A stretch of DNA of 64,000 bases from Larkinella insperata (GCF_026248825.1 NZ_CP110973.1:1178001-1242000); one strand, 5' to 3'. Positions 1-9,290 are shown, numbered from the stretch's first letter. The notes: a model not told the origin generated them from the sequence alone. Translations and numbers: made by a program.

Positions 1-715
1 CATTGCTCATCCGGTAGTTATAGCCAACGACCGAATGCTGATAATGCGGGGCCGGGTCGCGGGCCTGCGTCGCCAGGAAGCGGGCTTTTTCAACCAGCGC
101 TTCGTCGTTTGACAACAAGGCTCCTCCGCCGGACGTAGTAATAATTTTATTGCCATTGAACGATAAAACGGCCAGTTTGCCCCAGCTCCCGCACGGTTTT
201 CCCCGGTAAGACGACCCCAACGCTTCGGCAGCGTCTTCGATCAGCGGGAGTTCGTACCGCTCACAGATGTCCATTATTTCCGCCATGCGGGCTGGCATTC
301 CGTAAAGGTGTACGACAATGACGGCTTTGGGGCGTTTTCCCCGGGCGATACGGTCTTTCAGAGCCGTCTCGAGCGTGTCGGGGCACATGTTCCAGGTGCT
401 GGTTTCGCTGTCGATAAAAACCGGGTTGGCTCCCTGGTAGATAATCGGGTTGGCACTGGCCGCAAACGTGAACGACTGACACAACACTTCATCGCCGGAG
501 CCAACCCCCAGCAAGACCAGCGCCAGGTGCAAAGCCGCCGTTCCGGACGACAGAGCGGCCGCATAACCGGTTTCGGTTGCTGCGCAAAGTTCCTGTTCAA
601 AGCCGTCGACGTGTGGGCCAAGCGGGGCAATCCAGTTGGAGGAAAACGCTTCCTGCACGTACTGAAGCTCCAGTTCGCCAAGGTGCGGTGAGGAAAGGTA
701 AATCTCTGGTGTCAT
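1..715 (-). CDS. PglE-like UDP-sugar aminotransferase (DegT/DnrJ/EryC1), partial
   Basis: This is a PLP-dependent aminotransferase of the DegT/DnrJ/EryC1/StrS family; its C-terminal part lies beyond the left edge of the window. The readable 238 residues begin MTPEIYLSSPHLGELELQYV and contain SSGTAALHLAL, IEDAAEALGSSY and the PLP-lysine segment SFNGNKIITTSGGGALL. These match the Campylobacter PglE type, which aminates UDP-4-keto-6-deoxy-GlcNAc during UDP-bacillosamine synthesis. The ATG at 713-715 overlaps the stop of the upstream acetyltransferase by 4 nt (ATGA), so translation is probably coupled. The neighbouring PglD- and PglC-like genes support the assignment. The 4,6-dehydratase (PglF) is not in the window. 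The exact amino-sugar product is an inference. Confidence 0.85.
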   Translation of the reverse strand, partial: MTPEIYLSSPHLGELELQYVQEAFSSNWIAPLGPHVDGFEQELCAATETGYAAALSSGTAALHLALVLLGVGSGDEVLCQSFTFAASANPIIYQGANPVFIDSETSTWNMCPDTLETALKDRIARGKRPKAVIVVHLYGMPARMAEIMDICERYELPLIEDAAEALGSSYRGKPCGSWGKLAVLSFNGNKIITTSGGGALLSNDEALVEKARFLATQARDPAPHYQHSVVGYNYRMSN

Positions 716-1317
716 AGCGGTTGGTTTATTTTTATAATTCGGGCCGGATTACCGACCACCACAGCATAATCCGGAATCGGGCGCGTCACAACGGCCCCGG
801 CCCCAACAGTCGCCCACCGACCAATGTTCAGGTTAGGACAAACAACGGCCCCGGCTCCGATGAGGGTTCCGGTGCCAACCTGGATGCCACCGCATACGAC
901 GGCCCCCGGAGCAACGTGCACAAAATCGGCCACCGTGCAATCGTGATCGACCGATGCGCCGGTATTGATAATGACGTGGTTTCCAACGCAGGTGTCGACC
1001 TGGAGGATTGCCCCGTGCATCACGACAGAGCCATTCCCCAGCATTACGCTGGAATCGATCAGGGCCGACGGATGGACGGCGGTTCCGAAGGGGTGCTGAA
1101 TCCACTGCGCCAGACGGCACCGAACGCGATTATCCCCAATCGCTACCACCAACGGCTCACCGGGGTTATACTCGGCGCGATAGCCGCCCACCACGGGAAT
1201 CGTCAGGAGCTTCTTCTTGTCCGGGTCATCGTCGAAAATGGCATCTACAGCGACTCCGGCCGCTTGCAAACAGCTAATAATCACTTTGGCATGACCGCTG
1301 GCTCCGTACAGTAACAT
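712..1317 (-). CDS. PglD/NeuD-family sugar O/N-acetyltransferase
   Basis: The 201-aa protein has an N-terminal nucleotide-sugar-binding Rossmann-like part (LLYGASGHAKVIISCLQAAG, residues 1-20) and a C-terminal left-handed beta-helix of hexapeptide repeats. The segment GASVDHDCTVADFVHVAPG carries the catalytic His of the PglD family, and the C-terminus has the usual VVVGNPARII motif. PglD acetylates the 4-amino group of UDP-4-amino-sugars using acetyl-CoA in the cytoplasm. Lying between PglC-like and PglE-like genes in a coupled operon fits N,N'-diacetylbacillosamine synthesis. A NeuD-type O-acetyltransferase is the alternative. Confidence 0.83.
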   Translation of the reverse strand: MLLYGASGHAKVIISCLQAAGVAVDAIFDDDPDKKKLLTIPVVGGYRAEYNPGEPLVVAIGDNRVRCRLAQWIQHPFGTAVHPSALIDSSVMLGNGSVVMHGAILQVDTCVGNHVIINTGASVDHDCTVADFVHVAPGAVVCGGIQVGTGTLIGAGAVVCPNLNIGRWATVGAGAVVTRPIPDYAVVVGNPARIIKINQPL

Positions 1318-1318
1318 C

Positions 1319-1930
1319 CTAAATCGTTCCCGTAAATTTTTCCATCGTAGCCGCCGACGCGGACGAAATTCCTTCCGACTTCAAGACCTTTTGAATGGTC
1401 AGCAGAATGATTTTGCAGTCCAGACCCAAAGACAGGTTATCGACGTACCAGGTATCAAACTCAAACTTTTTCGCCCAGGACAAGGTGTTCCGCCCGTTAA
1501 CCTGCGCCCAACCCGTGATTCCGGGTCGAACCTCGTGCCGTCGGCGTTGCTCGGGGCTGTAGAGTGGCAGGTACTCAATCAGCAACGGACGCGGCCCAAT
1601 CAGGCTCATGTCGCCCTTCAGAACGTTCCATAGTTGGGGCAGCTCGTCGAGGGACGTCTTACGAATCATTCGGCCAACCGGCGTCAGACGCTCGGCATCG
1701 GGAAGCAAAAATCCGTTGGCATCCCGCTGGTCGCTCATGGTTTTGAGCTTGATCAACCGAAAGATGTGCCCGTGCCGACCGGGCCGGAACTGCACGAAGA
1801 AGGGCGTTCCCCCGTTGGCCAGCGCCAACGCAGGTATCAGCGCCAGCATCAGGGGCAACACCATCATGATGGCCAGTAAGGATACACTAACATCAATCAG
1901 ACGTTTTCCGGTTTTTCGGTACATCGGCAA
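1319..1930 (-). CDS. PglC-like undecaprenyl-phosphate sugar phosphotransferase
   Basis: This 203-aa initiating phosphoglycosyltransferase belongs to the bacterial sugar transferase family. One N-terminal hydrophobic segment (about residues 10-40, VSVSLLAIMMVLPLMLALIP) acts as a re-entrant membrane anchor. It is followed by the catalytic region with KLKTM, RKTSLDELPQLWNVLKGDM (the Asp-Glu dyad), IGPRPLLIEYL and RPGITGWAQVNGRN. It transfers a sugar 1-phosphate to the lipid carrier at the inner face of the membrane and so starts the repeat unit. The short length without extra N-terminal helices matches PglC rather than WbaP. The start overlaps the preceding GT4 gene by about 38 nt; M3 (1924) is an alternative start. 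Confidence 0.87.
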   Translation of the reverse strand: MPMYRKTGKRLIDVSVSLLAIMMVLPLMLALIPALALANGGTPFFVQFRPGRHGHIFRLIKLKTMSDQRDANGFLLPDAERLTPVGRMIRKTSLDELPQLWNVLKGDMSLIGPRPLLIEYLPLYSPEQRRRHEVRPGITGWAQVNGRNTLSWAKKFEFDTWYVDNLSLGLDCKIILLTIQKVLKSEGISSASAATMEKFTGTI

Positions 1931-3149
1931 GACATTGTAAATACTCGTCAGCTAATCGTTTCCGATCAAAGTGTATTTTGGCGTACTCGTACCCATTTTG
2001 CCCGTGTCGGCAGCGCAGCTCGGGCTGGTTCAGATAGAGCCTGATCCTTTTGGCCACCTCAACGGGTTTCTGAAGATCCACAAACATTCCGGCATTCGAC
2101 CGTTCTACTACCAAGCGTGAAATGCCATCAATTGCCGTCAGAATCGGAAGCCGGGCCGCCATGTATTCGAACATCTTGTTGGCGTAGATGGTCTTGAATA
2201 TATCCAGCCGCTGCATGGTCATCATCCCGACATCCGACGCCAGAATGTATTGAAAAGCCACTTCGCGGGGCAGCGCATCCATGAACCGAACGTTTTGCAG
2301 CGCCCGTCTTTCGACTTCGGCCCGAACGGTATTTTTAGCCATGCCATCGCCAATCAGTAAAAAACGGACGGGCTGATTCTGCAAAAGAGCCGCCGTTGCC
2401 ACGAGTTGGTCCAGTTGGTTGGCGACGCCGTGCGCTCCTGCATATACGATCCACAAAAATCCTTCCATTTTCTGCGCCTGGCGAAAAGCCTTGCGGTCGA
2501 ACGTTGCCCTTAGCTGGTCGGTTCGTTGAAAATCGGCCGCGTTCGGAATGACTATAATCTTCGAGAGTTCAACGCCCTTGCGCTCCCGCAACACCTGCCG
2601 GAATGCCGGGGTCAGCACCACCACTTTTTCCGAGCAGTTATACAGCCAGCGTTCCAGCGCATAAGCCGCCCGGATCAGGAAGACGCCTTTTAAGACGCCC
2701 ATCTGAACGGGTGTATCGGGCCACAAATCCCGAATTTCGGTTACCAAAGGCAGGCGCTTCCACCAGGCCAGGACGATACCCAGTACGCCAAGCAGTAGCG
2801 GTGGTGAGGTGACAATTAAAACGTCATACCCGGTACTCACCCGGAATAGTCCCGCCCAAGTGCCGGAAAACAGGAATGTGAGGTAGGCCCACAACCGCCC
2901 GGCCCAGTTCACATTATGCCATTCCGACACGTGCGTCCGGACGACGTGCACCCCGGCAATGTCGTTTTCTTCCACCACCCACCTTCCCCGGCAATGTTCG
3001 TATTTGCGCCCCCGGTTGTAATGAACCATACCGGCGATTACGGTAATCTGATGGCCTTGCTCAGCCCATAACCGGCACAATTCGTTCCAGCGGTTGCCGC
3101 CCGCTTCGTGCGGAGGAAGGTAATACTGGTGCAGCAGCAAAATCCTCAT
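1893..3149 (-). CDS. Glycosyltransferase family 4 (WbuB-like)
   Basis: The 418-aa GT-B glycosyltransferase has an N-terminal acceptor domain beginning MRILLLHQYYLPPHEAGGNR, a hydrophobic central stretch near residues 85-135 (LLLGVLGIVLAWW) that probably associates with the membrane, EIRDLWPD, and a C-terminal donor domain with VYAGAHG, FLLIGDG and KMFEYMAARLPIL (the EX7E-type region). It resembles WbuB-type enzymes that elongate lipid-linked repeat units. Its ATG overlaps the stop of the upstream GT4 gene by 4 nt. Donor and acceptor cannot be read from the sequence. Confidence 0.85.
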   Translation of the reverse strand: MRILLLHQYYLPPHEAGGNRWNELCRLWAEQGHQITVIAGMVHYNRGRKYEHCRGRWVVEENDIAGVHVVRTHVSEWHNVNWAGRLWAYLTFLFSGTWAGLFRVSTGYDVLIVTSPPLLLGVLGIVLAWWKRLPLVTEIRDLWPDTPVQMGVLKGVFLIRAAYALERWLYNCSEKVVVLTPAFRQVLRERKGVELSKIIVIPNAADFQRTDQLRATFDRKAFRQAQKMEGFLWIVYAGAHGVANQLDQLVATAALLQNQPVRFLLIGDGMAKNTVRAEVERRALQNVRFMDALPREVAFQYILASDVGMMTMQRLDIFKTIYANKMFEYMAARLPILTAIDGISRLVVERSNAGMFVDLQKPVEVAKRIRLYLNQPELRCRHGQNGYEYAKIHFDRKRLADEYLQCLADVPKNRKTSD

Positions 3150-4345
3150 ACCGGTACAGTTGGTTTTTCGGAATCAGCCAGCGGTAGGCCCGCCGACTGC
3201 AAGGCCCGCTGATAAACCGCAAACTTTGCGTTCCAGACATCGACGGGGTTGAAATCACGCAGCACCCACCGCCGGGCGTTCTGACCGTGTTGCCGTACCA
3301 GGTCCGGATTATCCAGATAAACACGCATCTGACGGGCCAGACTTTCGGCCGAATAGGCATCACAGAACAGGCCGGTTTCATCCTCAACGAGCGCGTCAAC
3401 GGTTCCCGTTACGCGGCTGGCAATGGCCGCTACTTCCATCGCACCGGCTTCCAGCAGCACGTTTGGCAAGCCCTCCCGGTAGGTCGGCAACAGCATAAAA
3501 TCCAGCAGGGCGTAATAATAAGCCATTTCCGACACAAAGCCGATCTGACGAACCTGGGGGTCGCGCAGCATCTCGTCCACCACTTCTTTTCCGGGAAACG
3601 ACTCCAATTCTGACGAACCAATCAACAGCAGGGTGACGTTCGGGTATTCTTCCCGGAGCAGTTGCCAGGCCGATGCCAGTTCGACCACGCCTTTATCGCG
3701 CGTGAGCCGGCCCACAAACCCGATCACGGTACCATTTAAGTTCAGTTCTTCCTTAAGCTGCCGAAGTTTTCGGGCATCCAGCTTCGACGGGTTAAACTTA
3801 CCGAGAGATTCTACCCCGTTGCAGCTTCCGTGATGCGGTACCGTTAGCTTCTCCGCTTTTGCAATTTCCAGCCTGATGGCCTGTTTCCGAAGCGAATCGC
3901 TGACGGCCAGCACATGAGTAGCCGCCCGACACGATAAACGCTCCATGCTTATCAGTAACCAGCGGCTGAGTCTCCGCCGGCTCTCAAACGGAAAACCGTG
4001 GATCTCGTACACGCGAACGGTTACGCCCGCTAACCGGGCCGCCAGCATGGAAAGCAAGCCGGCCTTGGGCGTATTTCCGTGAACAATGGCCGGTTTGACC
4101 CGCCGAAAAAGCCGGTAAGTCTGCCAGAGACAAATCAGGTCATGGAAAGGGGTAATGGCCCGTTTGAACGAAACAACGTGATAAGTAACACCGTGTTTAC
4201 GGGCAAAAACGGGTAGTGCCTCTCCGTCAGCGCAGACAATTTGGACGGCTAATCCTTTTTCCTTCCAATAAGAAACCTGCCCCTCGATAAATCCGAGCGA
4301 AACAGGTACTGTAAACGTTTGAATTACCGTGAGTAATGGTTTCAT
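3146..4345 (-). CDS. Glycosyltransferase family 4 (PglA-like)
   Basis: The 399-aa GT-B glycosyltransferase starts at the ATG 4343-4345 (MKPLLTVIQTFTVPVSLGFI), which overlaps the preceding stop by 4 nt; the open frame continues upstream but that part is not protein-like. It has HGNTPKAGLLSMLAA and YEIHGFPFES in the acceptor domain, and GFVGRLTRDKGVVEL, LLIGSSE and PTYREGLPNVLLEAGAM (EX7E motif) in the donor domain. The N-terminal domain is of the kind found in PglA/WbnK-type enzymes that add the second sugar to lipid-linked bacillosamine. That role is inferred from the PglCDE context. Confidence 0.85.
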   Translation of the reverse strand: MKPLLTVIQTFTVPVSLGFIEGQVSYWKEKGLAVQIVCADGEALPVFARKHGVTYHVVSFKRAITPFHDLICLWQTYRLFRRVKPAIVHGNTPKAGLLSMLAARLAGVTVRVYEIHGFPFESRRRLSRWLLISMERLSCRAATHVLAVSDSLRKQAIRLEIAKAEKLTVPHHGSCNGVESLGKFNPSKLDARKLRQLKEELNLNGTVIGFVGRLTRDKGVVELASAWQLLREEYPNVTLLLIGSSELESFPGKEVVDEMLRDPQVRQIGFVSEMAYYYALLDFMLLPTYREGLPNVLLEAGAMEVAAIASRVTGTVDALVEDETGLFCDAYSAESLARQMRVYLDNPDLVRQHGQNARRWVLRDFNPVDVWNAKFAVYQRALQSAGLPLADSEKPTVPV

Positions 4346-5229
4346 AAATGGGTAGAGGAGCCGGTTTTGTTTCGGGCAATAGACCGGGCAAGTAATGATT
4401 GAGCGCGGGTCTGTTCCTCGCGGTTTAGAGTACGGTTCCGCAGCGTCAGGAGCCAGGTTTCCGCATCCAATAGGGCCAGTACCCGGTAAATTAACTCCTT
4501 TGCAAAGTAGCCAAGCCGAGCTTTCGCATAGCATTTGAAACACAGCTTTCCGCGCTGCCGATAGTCTCTCAAGAGCGTGTGTATGGTTGTTATGCCCCGC
4601 GTATATTTTTCCAGATAAGGAATGCCTGCTTCCCGGTAAAAAATCAGCGGTTTATCGATGATCGCGAATTTGGAATGCTCGATGGTTCGCAGCCAGAGCT
4701 CAAAATCATGGCAGCGCCCAATCTGTTCGTCGTACGGATTGGCCAGAAACCATTCGCGCCGGGCCATAACCGTCGGCTGGGCAATCGGATTTTTGCGAAT
4801 CGCTTCGTGAATGGTATCCGGTACATACGTGGCTCCCCGGATGCCATACACAGTATTATCAATTGTGATGGTGTATAGATACGAACCGACGATGTCAACC
4901 TGCGTGTTTTGTTCTAACCAGGATACCTGGTCCCACAAACGGTTGGGCGCCATGATATCATCGGCATCGAACAAGGCGATGTACCGTCCGTTAGCCAGTT
5001 GGTTAATTTGATTGCGCCGGGCGGCTCCACCCAGATTGTTACCATCCGAAATAACTTTTACACGTGGATCGGTAAAACTTCGTGCAATAGAGAGCGAATT
5101 GTCACGTGAACCATCATCGATTAGCACTAATTCCCAATCTGTAAAAGATTGATTAATAACCGACTGAATAGCATCGGCCAGAAAAGGCTCTGCATTGTAA
5201 ACCGGTAATCCAACAGTGATAAGTACCAT
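4342..5229 (-). CDS. Glycosyltransferase family 2, copy A of a tandem pair
   Basis: The 295-aa GT-A enzyme starts at the ATG 5227-5229 (MVLITVGLPVYNAEPFLADA); a start 36 nt further upstream is possible but adds a non-conserved extension. Family features are LVLIDDGSRDNS, the DxD motif in ALFDADDIMAPNRL, and PTVMARREWFLANPYDEQIG. No membrane segments are evident apart from short hydrophobic runs. It shares long stretches with the next gene at 5369-6226 (INQSFTDWEL, PTVMARREWFLANPY), so the two are paralogues. It probably adds one sugar of the repeat unit in the cytoplasm. Confidence 0.85.
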   Translation of the reverse strand: MVLITVGLPVYNAEPFLADAIQSVINQSFTDWELVLIDDGSRDNSLSIARSFTDPRVKVISDGNNLGGAARRNQINQLANGRYIALFDADDIMAPNRLWDQVSWLEQNTQVDIVGSYLYTITIDNTVYGIRGATYVPDTIHEAIRKNPIAQPTVMARREWFLANPYDEQIGRCHDFELWLRTIEHSKFAIIDKPLIFYREAGIPYLEKYTRGITTIHTLLRDYRQRGKLCFKCYAKARLGYFAKELIYRVLALLDAETWLLTLRNRTLNREEQTRAQSLLARSIARNKTGSSTHL

Positions 5230-5368
5230 ATAAAGCTTTGGGTCAGTTGGCTTAACTATGGGCACATGTATTCACGCTATCCGCCCGAACTTGTTTCCCT
5301 TCAAACATCCCGCAATGGTCTTATCAAGCGCTGTTTTATTCTCCCCAAGGAAAAAACGGCCTTTATTG

Positions 5369-6226
5369 TTATTTAATAATTGCTTGATCAAGCAATTTCT
5401 GAGCTATAATCTGTTTTTCTCGATCCAATCGCTGGCTCCGACGAAGCAGCAGTTGATCTTCGCTTTTAAATAGATTAAAGATCGAATATAATGCATCATT
5501 ACGCGCCGTCGTTGCCATAACCTGGTATAATTTTTTCCTGCCCAGCTGGTGCCGGTATTGCTGACGTAAAACAGATCGTATTTCGGCCGAGGAGCGCAAG
5601 TATTTATTTCTATACGGCAAACCAATTTCACGGTAAAACAAGAGAGGACGCTCAATGACAGCAAACGTACTGGTAGACATCGTTCGAAGCCAGAGTTCAT
5701 AATCCTGCACCCGAAGTAACTGTTCATTATACGGATTAGCCAGAAACCATTCGCGCCGGGCCATCACAGTGGGATGGACAATTGGAAAACCCCTGACTGC
5801 TTCCTGCAAGGTTTCAGGCATTCGAGAAGCCTTCCGCATACCCTTTATTTTATTATGGATATCAATCGAATATGCAAACGAGCTTATAACATCAACACGG
5901 GGATGGTCTTTCAGAAAATCACATTGAGTCTGTAAGCGATCGACCGTCATAATATCATCTGCATCCATCCGGGCAACGTACTTGCCAACAGCCATCTGGC
6001 AAATTTGGTTAAGCCGTGCACTTTGGCCTTTATTTTTACCATCAGCAATTACTTTTATGCGAGAATCCGTAAACGATTGAGCAATAGAGACAGAACTATC
6101 CGTTGAGCCATCATCAACCACCCATAATTCCCAATCTGTAAAGGATTGATTGATGATGGATTGAATAGTATCTCCTAAATAAAGAGAGCTATTATAAATT
6201 GGCAAGCCGATAGTAATCGTAGTCAT
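5369..6226 (-). CDS. Glycosyltransferase family 2, copy B of a tandem pair
   Basis: This 285-aa GT-A enzyme begins MTTITIGLPIYNSSLYLGDT, has VVDDGSTDSSVSIAQSFTD, the DxD motif in ARMDADDIMTVDRL, and HPTVMARREWFLANPYNEQL. It is a clear paralogue of the adjacent GT2 at 4342-5229, with which it shares INQSFTDWEL and the MARREWFLANPY block in the same order. The gene is noticeably more AT-rich than copy A. A gap of about 140 nt separates the two and holds no gene. It probably adds a sugar to the lipid-linked repeat unit. Confidence 0.85.
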   Translation of the reverse strand: MTTITIGLPIYNSSLYLGDTIQSIINQSFTDWELWVVDDGSTDSSVSIAQSFTDSRIKVIADGKNKGQSARLNQICQMAVGKYVARMDADDIMTVDRLQTQCDFLKDHPRVDVISSFAYSIDIHNKIKGMRKASRMPETLQEAVRGFPIVHPTVMARREWFLANPYNEQLLRVQDYELWLRTMSTSTFAVIERPLLFYREIGLPYRNKYLRSSAEIRSVLRQQYRHQLGRKKLYQVMATTARNDALYSIFNLFKSEDQLLLRRSQRLDREKQIIAQKLLDQAIIK

Positions 6227-6241
6227 AGAGGAACTAGTTCT

Positions 6242-7141
6242 TTAAATAGTAAGCCAACCGGGATAAATTAATTCATCCGAACCAATAAAACTTTGATGAA
6301 CATAGGCCCACTTCTTCGGTACAACAACTATCTTATTTAAACCAGGACTTAGCCAGGCCGCCCACCAACCAAATGTACTATTGGGTATAATAAAATGTTG
6401 ACAAAACGTCATTAACTGCAGGTGTAACTGAGCCCGGTTACCCGCCCACTCATCACCAACAAACACCGTAGGTGCGCAGAACCGAATATGAGTCCGGCAC
6501 CATTCAATATCATCAGAAAATACGTAAAAGGTTGGTGAGTTTACTCGGGCTAAAATAAGCTTCTCCGCTTCTTGGTAATACACAGGCGGAACAACATCAT
6601 GACGCCGGTTATTTATAAAATCACTCCGCCGGACATGCACACAAACGGATGACAGATTGCTTTTAATCTCTTCAGCTAATTCAGATGCGTAAGCAGGAAT
6701 AGACTCGGCAAATTGCAACTCCGCTCTTAGTTGTTGTTGGATCGCTTGAAAATATTGAGTACTTTGCCAATAACCACTCAAGTAGACATTATCCGTAAGA
6801 TCCCCAAATTGAACGTCATACTGATAAGGTCTTCGCTCGGCAACATATTGTAAAGGACCAGCATTTATAAATCGATTAAACAATCTCTTTACGGGTCGAA
6901 AAACCAATGAAGCGCTAATACCGTACCGTAGCGAAGCAGAGGCCGCAGCTAAAGGTGGATTTATTTTAAAAATATCAAGATCATAGTTTCGATAAGTAAC
7001 TTTTCGGCTCTCTACATTTCGATTCATTAAAAATCGGGCATCTACATATAACTCCGACTTACTTTTATAAGCCAGGCTTTTACCTGCCGCATATTGAAAT
7101 AATTGATTCCCCAAACCGCCCATTAATTCAACTACGATCAT
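6242..7141 (-). CDS. GT11 alpha-1,2-fucosyltransferase-like protein
   Basis: The 299-aa protein has the family-11 N-terminus MIVVELMGGLGNQLFQYAAG and the GDP-fucose-binding motif HVRRSDFINNRRHD near residues 165-180, followed by the conserved segments FYVFSDDIEWC and IIPNSTFGWWAAWLS. Family 11 enzymes transfer fucose, usually alpha-1,2 to galactose, in surface polysaccharides. The ATG at 7139-7141 is preferred over an in-frame TTG two codons upstream. It overlaps the polymerase gene by 14 nt. No GDP-fucose biosynthesis genes are in the window. Confidence 0.87.
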   Translation of the reverse strand: MIVVELMGGLGNQLFQYAAGKSLAYKSKSELYVDARFLMNRNVESRKVTYRNYDLDIFKINPPLAAASASLRYGISASLVFRPVKRLFNRFINAGPLQYVAERRPYQYDVQFGDLTDNVYLSGYWQSTQYFQAIQQQLRAELQFAESIPAYASELAEEIKSNLSSVCVHVRRSDFINNRRHDVVPPVYYQEAEKLILARVNSPTFYVFSDDIEWCRTHIRFCAPTVFVGDEWAGNRAQLHLQLMTFCQHFIIPNSTFGWWAAWLSPGLNKIVVVPKKWAYVHQSFIGSDELIYPGWLTI

Positions 7142-8381
7142 ACACAACCTGAAGTGATTTCTTTAAAAGAGAAGAATCTGAAAAAGGTACAGATGCAGGC
7201 TTTATTATTGCCCTAATAATCAACAATTCAGCCAGTAAGATAAAACCATTGATCCGAATCAACTCATTGTTCATAAAAGAAATGGCAATTGTATAATTGA
7301 TAAAACAATAATATGATACATACAAAACATCTCTTGTAACATGAGCTTTATGATGAATATAAGCGGCAATGGCGCCCAATATTGAAGCCGACAAAATAGC
7401 GCCTGCCACGCCAAAGTCTAATGTACCTGCATCCAAGTAAGTATATACATTTGTAGAAGGTGCATACGTATATTCTCGCACCAAGGATGGATACCGTTCG
7501 ATGAGACTAGCTTTTTTAAGAATGTAATTTATAAAATCAATACTGTACAATTTGACATCATAGAAAGACATATCCGGGTACTTCCCGGACAACACGGTTT
7601 CGTAAGCTTTTATCCCGCCAAAGATATAGAGCTTCGCCATCTCCAGTAACTCCTCGTTATCCATCCCAAACAGCATTGTTGTTATAATAACCGGCGAGAT
7701 GAGGAAGAATATATACGTATAGAATCTTCTCTGCGTAACATTGAAGCAAACACTACTAGCTGTAATAATGGTGACAGCCCATGATAATATAGGCGCTCTA
7801 GTCAGTGTTATAATACAAGTAAATAGTCCAATAAAGCAAGCAGAAAACAAGGTAAGTTTGCTGATGTATTTATATTTATAGCCTATCATGGCTAAGGGGA
7901 CATAAATTATAAAGCATTTCGCAAAAAGCTGATAAAGAATTGTTGACTGTTCGTCCAACAGTTTACGACCTTGTAATCTTAGTGCGACCAAGCCAAATTT
8001 AATAAAGTTTAAACTGCCTGAAAGCGAGTACACAGTTACTACATTAACGAGCAGGCTTATTACCATTAAAGCCAGCAGCGTCAATCTTAACCGATTCGCG
8101 TTGGGAACGTAATTATGAATAATAGGTCCTACCGAATTACTTTGACCATAAAAGAATAACGATGGAAGCAAAAAGAAAATCCAGGCAAGGTAAAAAACAA
8201 ACAAAGTGGAAACATTAGCAGAATAAGGATATCCCGCCCATTGCGAACCTATTAGTAAAATAAACCATAAAGAAGAATAAATATCTAAATATCCAGGCTT
8301 ATCTATCTTCTTTTTGAGAATAAACAAAAGTAGGCCAATGAAAGCTAGAAAGAAGACGTTAAACCCTATCTGAACAGCCAT
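7128..8381 (-). CDS. Wzy-like polysaccharide polymerase (multi-pass membrane protein)
   Basis: The 417-aa protein is strongly hydrophobic, with roughly ten or more membrane segments, for example GFNVFFLAFIGLLLFIL, LTLLALMVISLLVNVVTVY and FLISPVIITTMLF. A larger extracytoplasmic loop lies around residues 240-300 (GGIKAYETVLSGKYPDMSFY and the Tyr-rich stretch YPSLVREYTYAPSTNVYTYL). This architecture and its place among GT, Wzx and Wzz genes fit an O-antigen/EPS repeat-unit polymerase. Sequence motifs are poorly conserved in this family, so the call rests on topology and context. Confidence 0.75.
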   Translation of the reverse strand: MAVQIGFNVFFLAFIGLLLFILKKKIDKPGYLDIYSSLWFILLIGSQWAGYPYSANVSTLFVFYLAWIFFLLPSLFFYGQSNSVGPIIHNYVPNANRLRLTLLALMVISLLVNVVTVYSLSGSLNFIKFGLVALRLQGRKLLDEQSTILYQLFAKCFIIYVPLAMIGYKYKYISKLTLFSACFIGLFTCIITLTRAPILSWAVTIITASSVCFNVTQRRFYTYIFFLISPVIITTMLFGMDNEELLEMAKLYIFGGIKAYETVLSGKYPDMSFYDVKLYSIDFINYILKKASLIERYPSLVREYTYAPSTNVYTYLDAGTLDFGVAGAILSASILGAIAAYIHHKAHVTRDVLYVSYYCFINYTIAISFMNNELIRINGFILLAELLIIRAIIKPASVPFSDSSLLKKSLQVVYDRS

Positions 8382-8393
8382 ATCGTTCGTTAT

Positions 8394-9290
8394 CTATTTA
8401 AAGCGATACAAGAGCGACTTAATTGCAAACTCGAACAAGCGTATACGCCGTATGACAGAAAGAGCCCATTCTGAAAAATTATGGTATTTCCTCAAAAGAT
8501 ACGCTTCACTATCTATAAAAAAATAAAATGATTTTTTCGCATTCTCTCCTTGTTTGCTACCTGAACTAGCACCTTGTAAATGAGGAACGATAACTCCGCC
8601 ATGCAGTAAGCATACTTTATTTAGCCTTTGGACTTGCTCTCCCAGTATCAACTCTTCAAGGTATAAGAATGTACCTTCGTCCAATAGATTAATACGGTGC
8701 ATAAATTCAGCTTTAACCATAAACACAGCCCCATTGATACTATCAGTACGGTATACCTTTTCCTGGTAAGGCACCAGGTCATTATAAATAAAACGTAAAT
8801 ACCGCTGTTTGAAGAACGGCAGACGACGTAGAATAGGACTTTGGCAAACGATCAGCCAGCCGGGGGCTATTACTCTCCTGACCTGAATCTGAAGGCGAAC
8901 AGGTGTAGAATTGGAAACGGTGTGAATTAATGGGGAAATAGCAACAGCTTTTGATTCTTTAGCTAGTTCGTTGCGTAATTCCTGAATGCTGTTAGCCTGC
9001 GTCAGAAAAGCATCACTGTTGATGAATAAATAATAGTCAGCATCTGGCAATCCGCCGATCTTACCACAACCACGATTGTTTCCGGCAGAGAAGCCTATAT
9101 TGTTGTGGATCTTTATTAGTTTAACTGAACAGGGTAAACTTTCTTCCAAAATCTGACAATGTTCTTTTGTTGACCCATTATCAACCACCACAATATGCGT
9201 AAGCTCATCTTCCTGCTGACGAATATAATCAACACACTGAAGGGTTAAATCAGCTGTATTATAGTTTAGTATGATGACTCGCGTAATCAT
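8394..9290 (-). CDS. Glycosyltransferase family 2 (rhamnosyltransferase-type)
   Basis: The 298-aa protein starts at the ATG 9288-9290 (MITRVIILNYNTADLTLQCV), which overlaps the flippase stop by 4 nt. It has VVVDNGSTKEHC, GFSAGNNRGCGK, the DxD-equivalent YLFINSDAFLT, and NGAVFMVKAEFMHRINLLDEGTFLYLEE, all typical of the WbbL/rhamnosyltransferase-like GT2 group. A hydrophobic C-terminal end (ALSVIRRIRLFEFAIKSLLY) may dock on the membrane. Donor specificity is not determined. Confidence 0.83.
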   Translation of the reverse strand: MITRVIILNYNTADLTLQCVDYIRQQEDELTHIVVVDNGSTKEHCQILEESLPCSVKLIKIHNNIGFSAGNNRGCGKIGGLPDADYYLFINSDAFLTQANSIQELRNELAKESKAVAISPLIHTVSNSTPVRLQIQVRRVIAPGWLIVCQSPILRRLPFFKQRYLRFIYNDLVPYQEKVYRTDSINGAVFMVKAEFMHRINLLDEGTFLYLEELILGEQVQRLNKVCLLHGGVIVPHLQGASSGSKQGENAKKSFYFFIDSEAYLLRKYHNFSEWALSVIRRIRLFEFAIKSLLYRFK

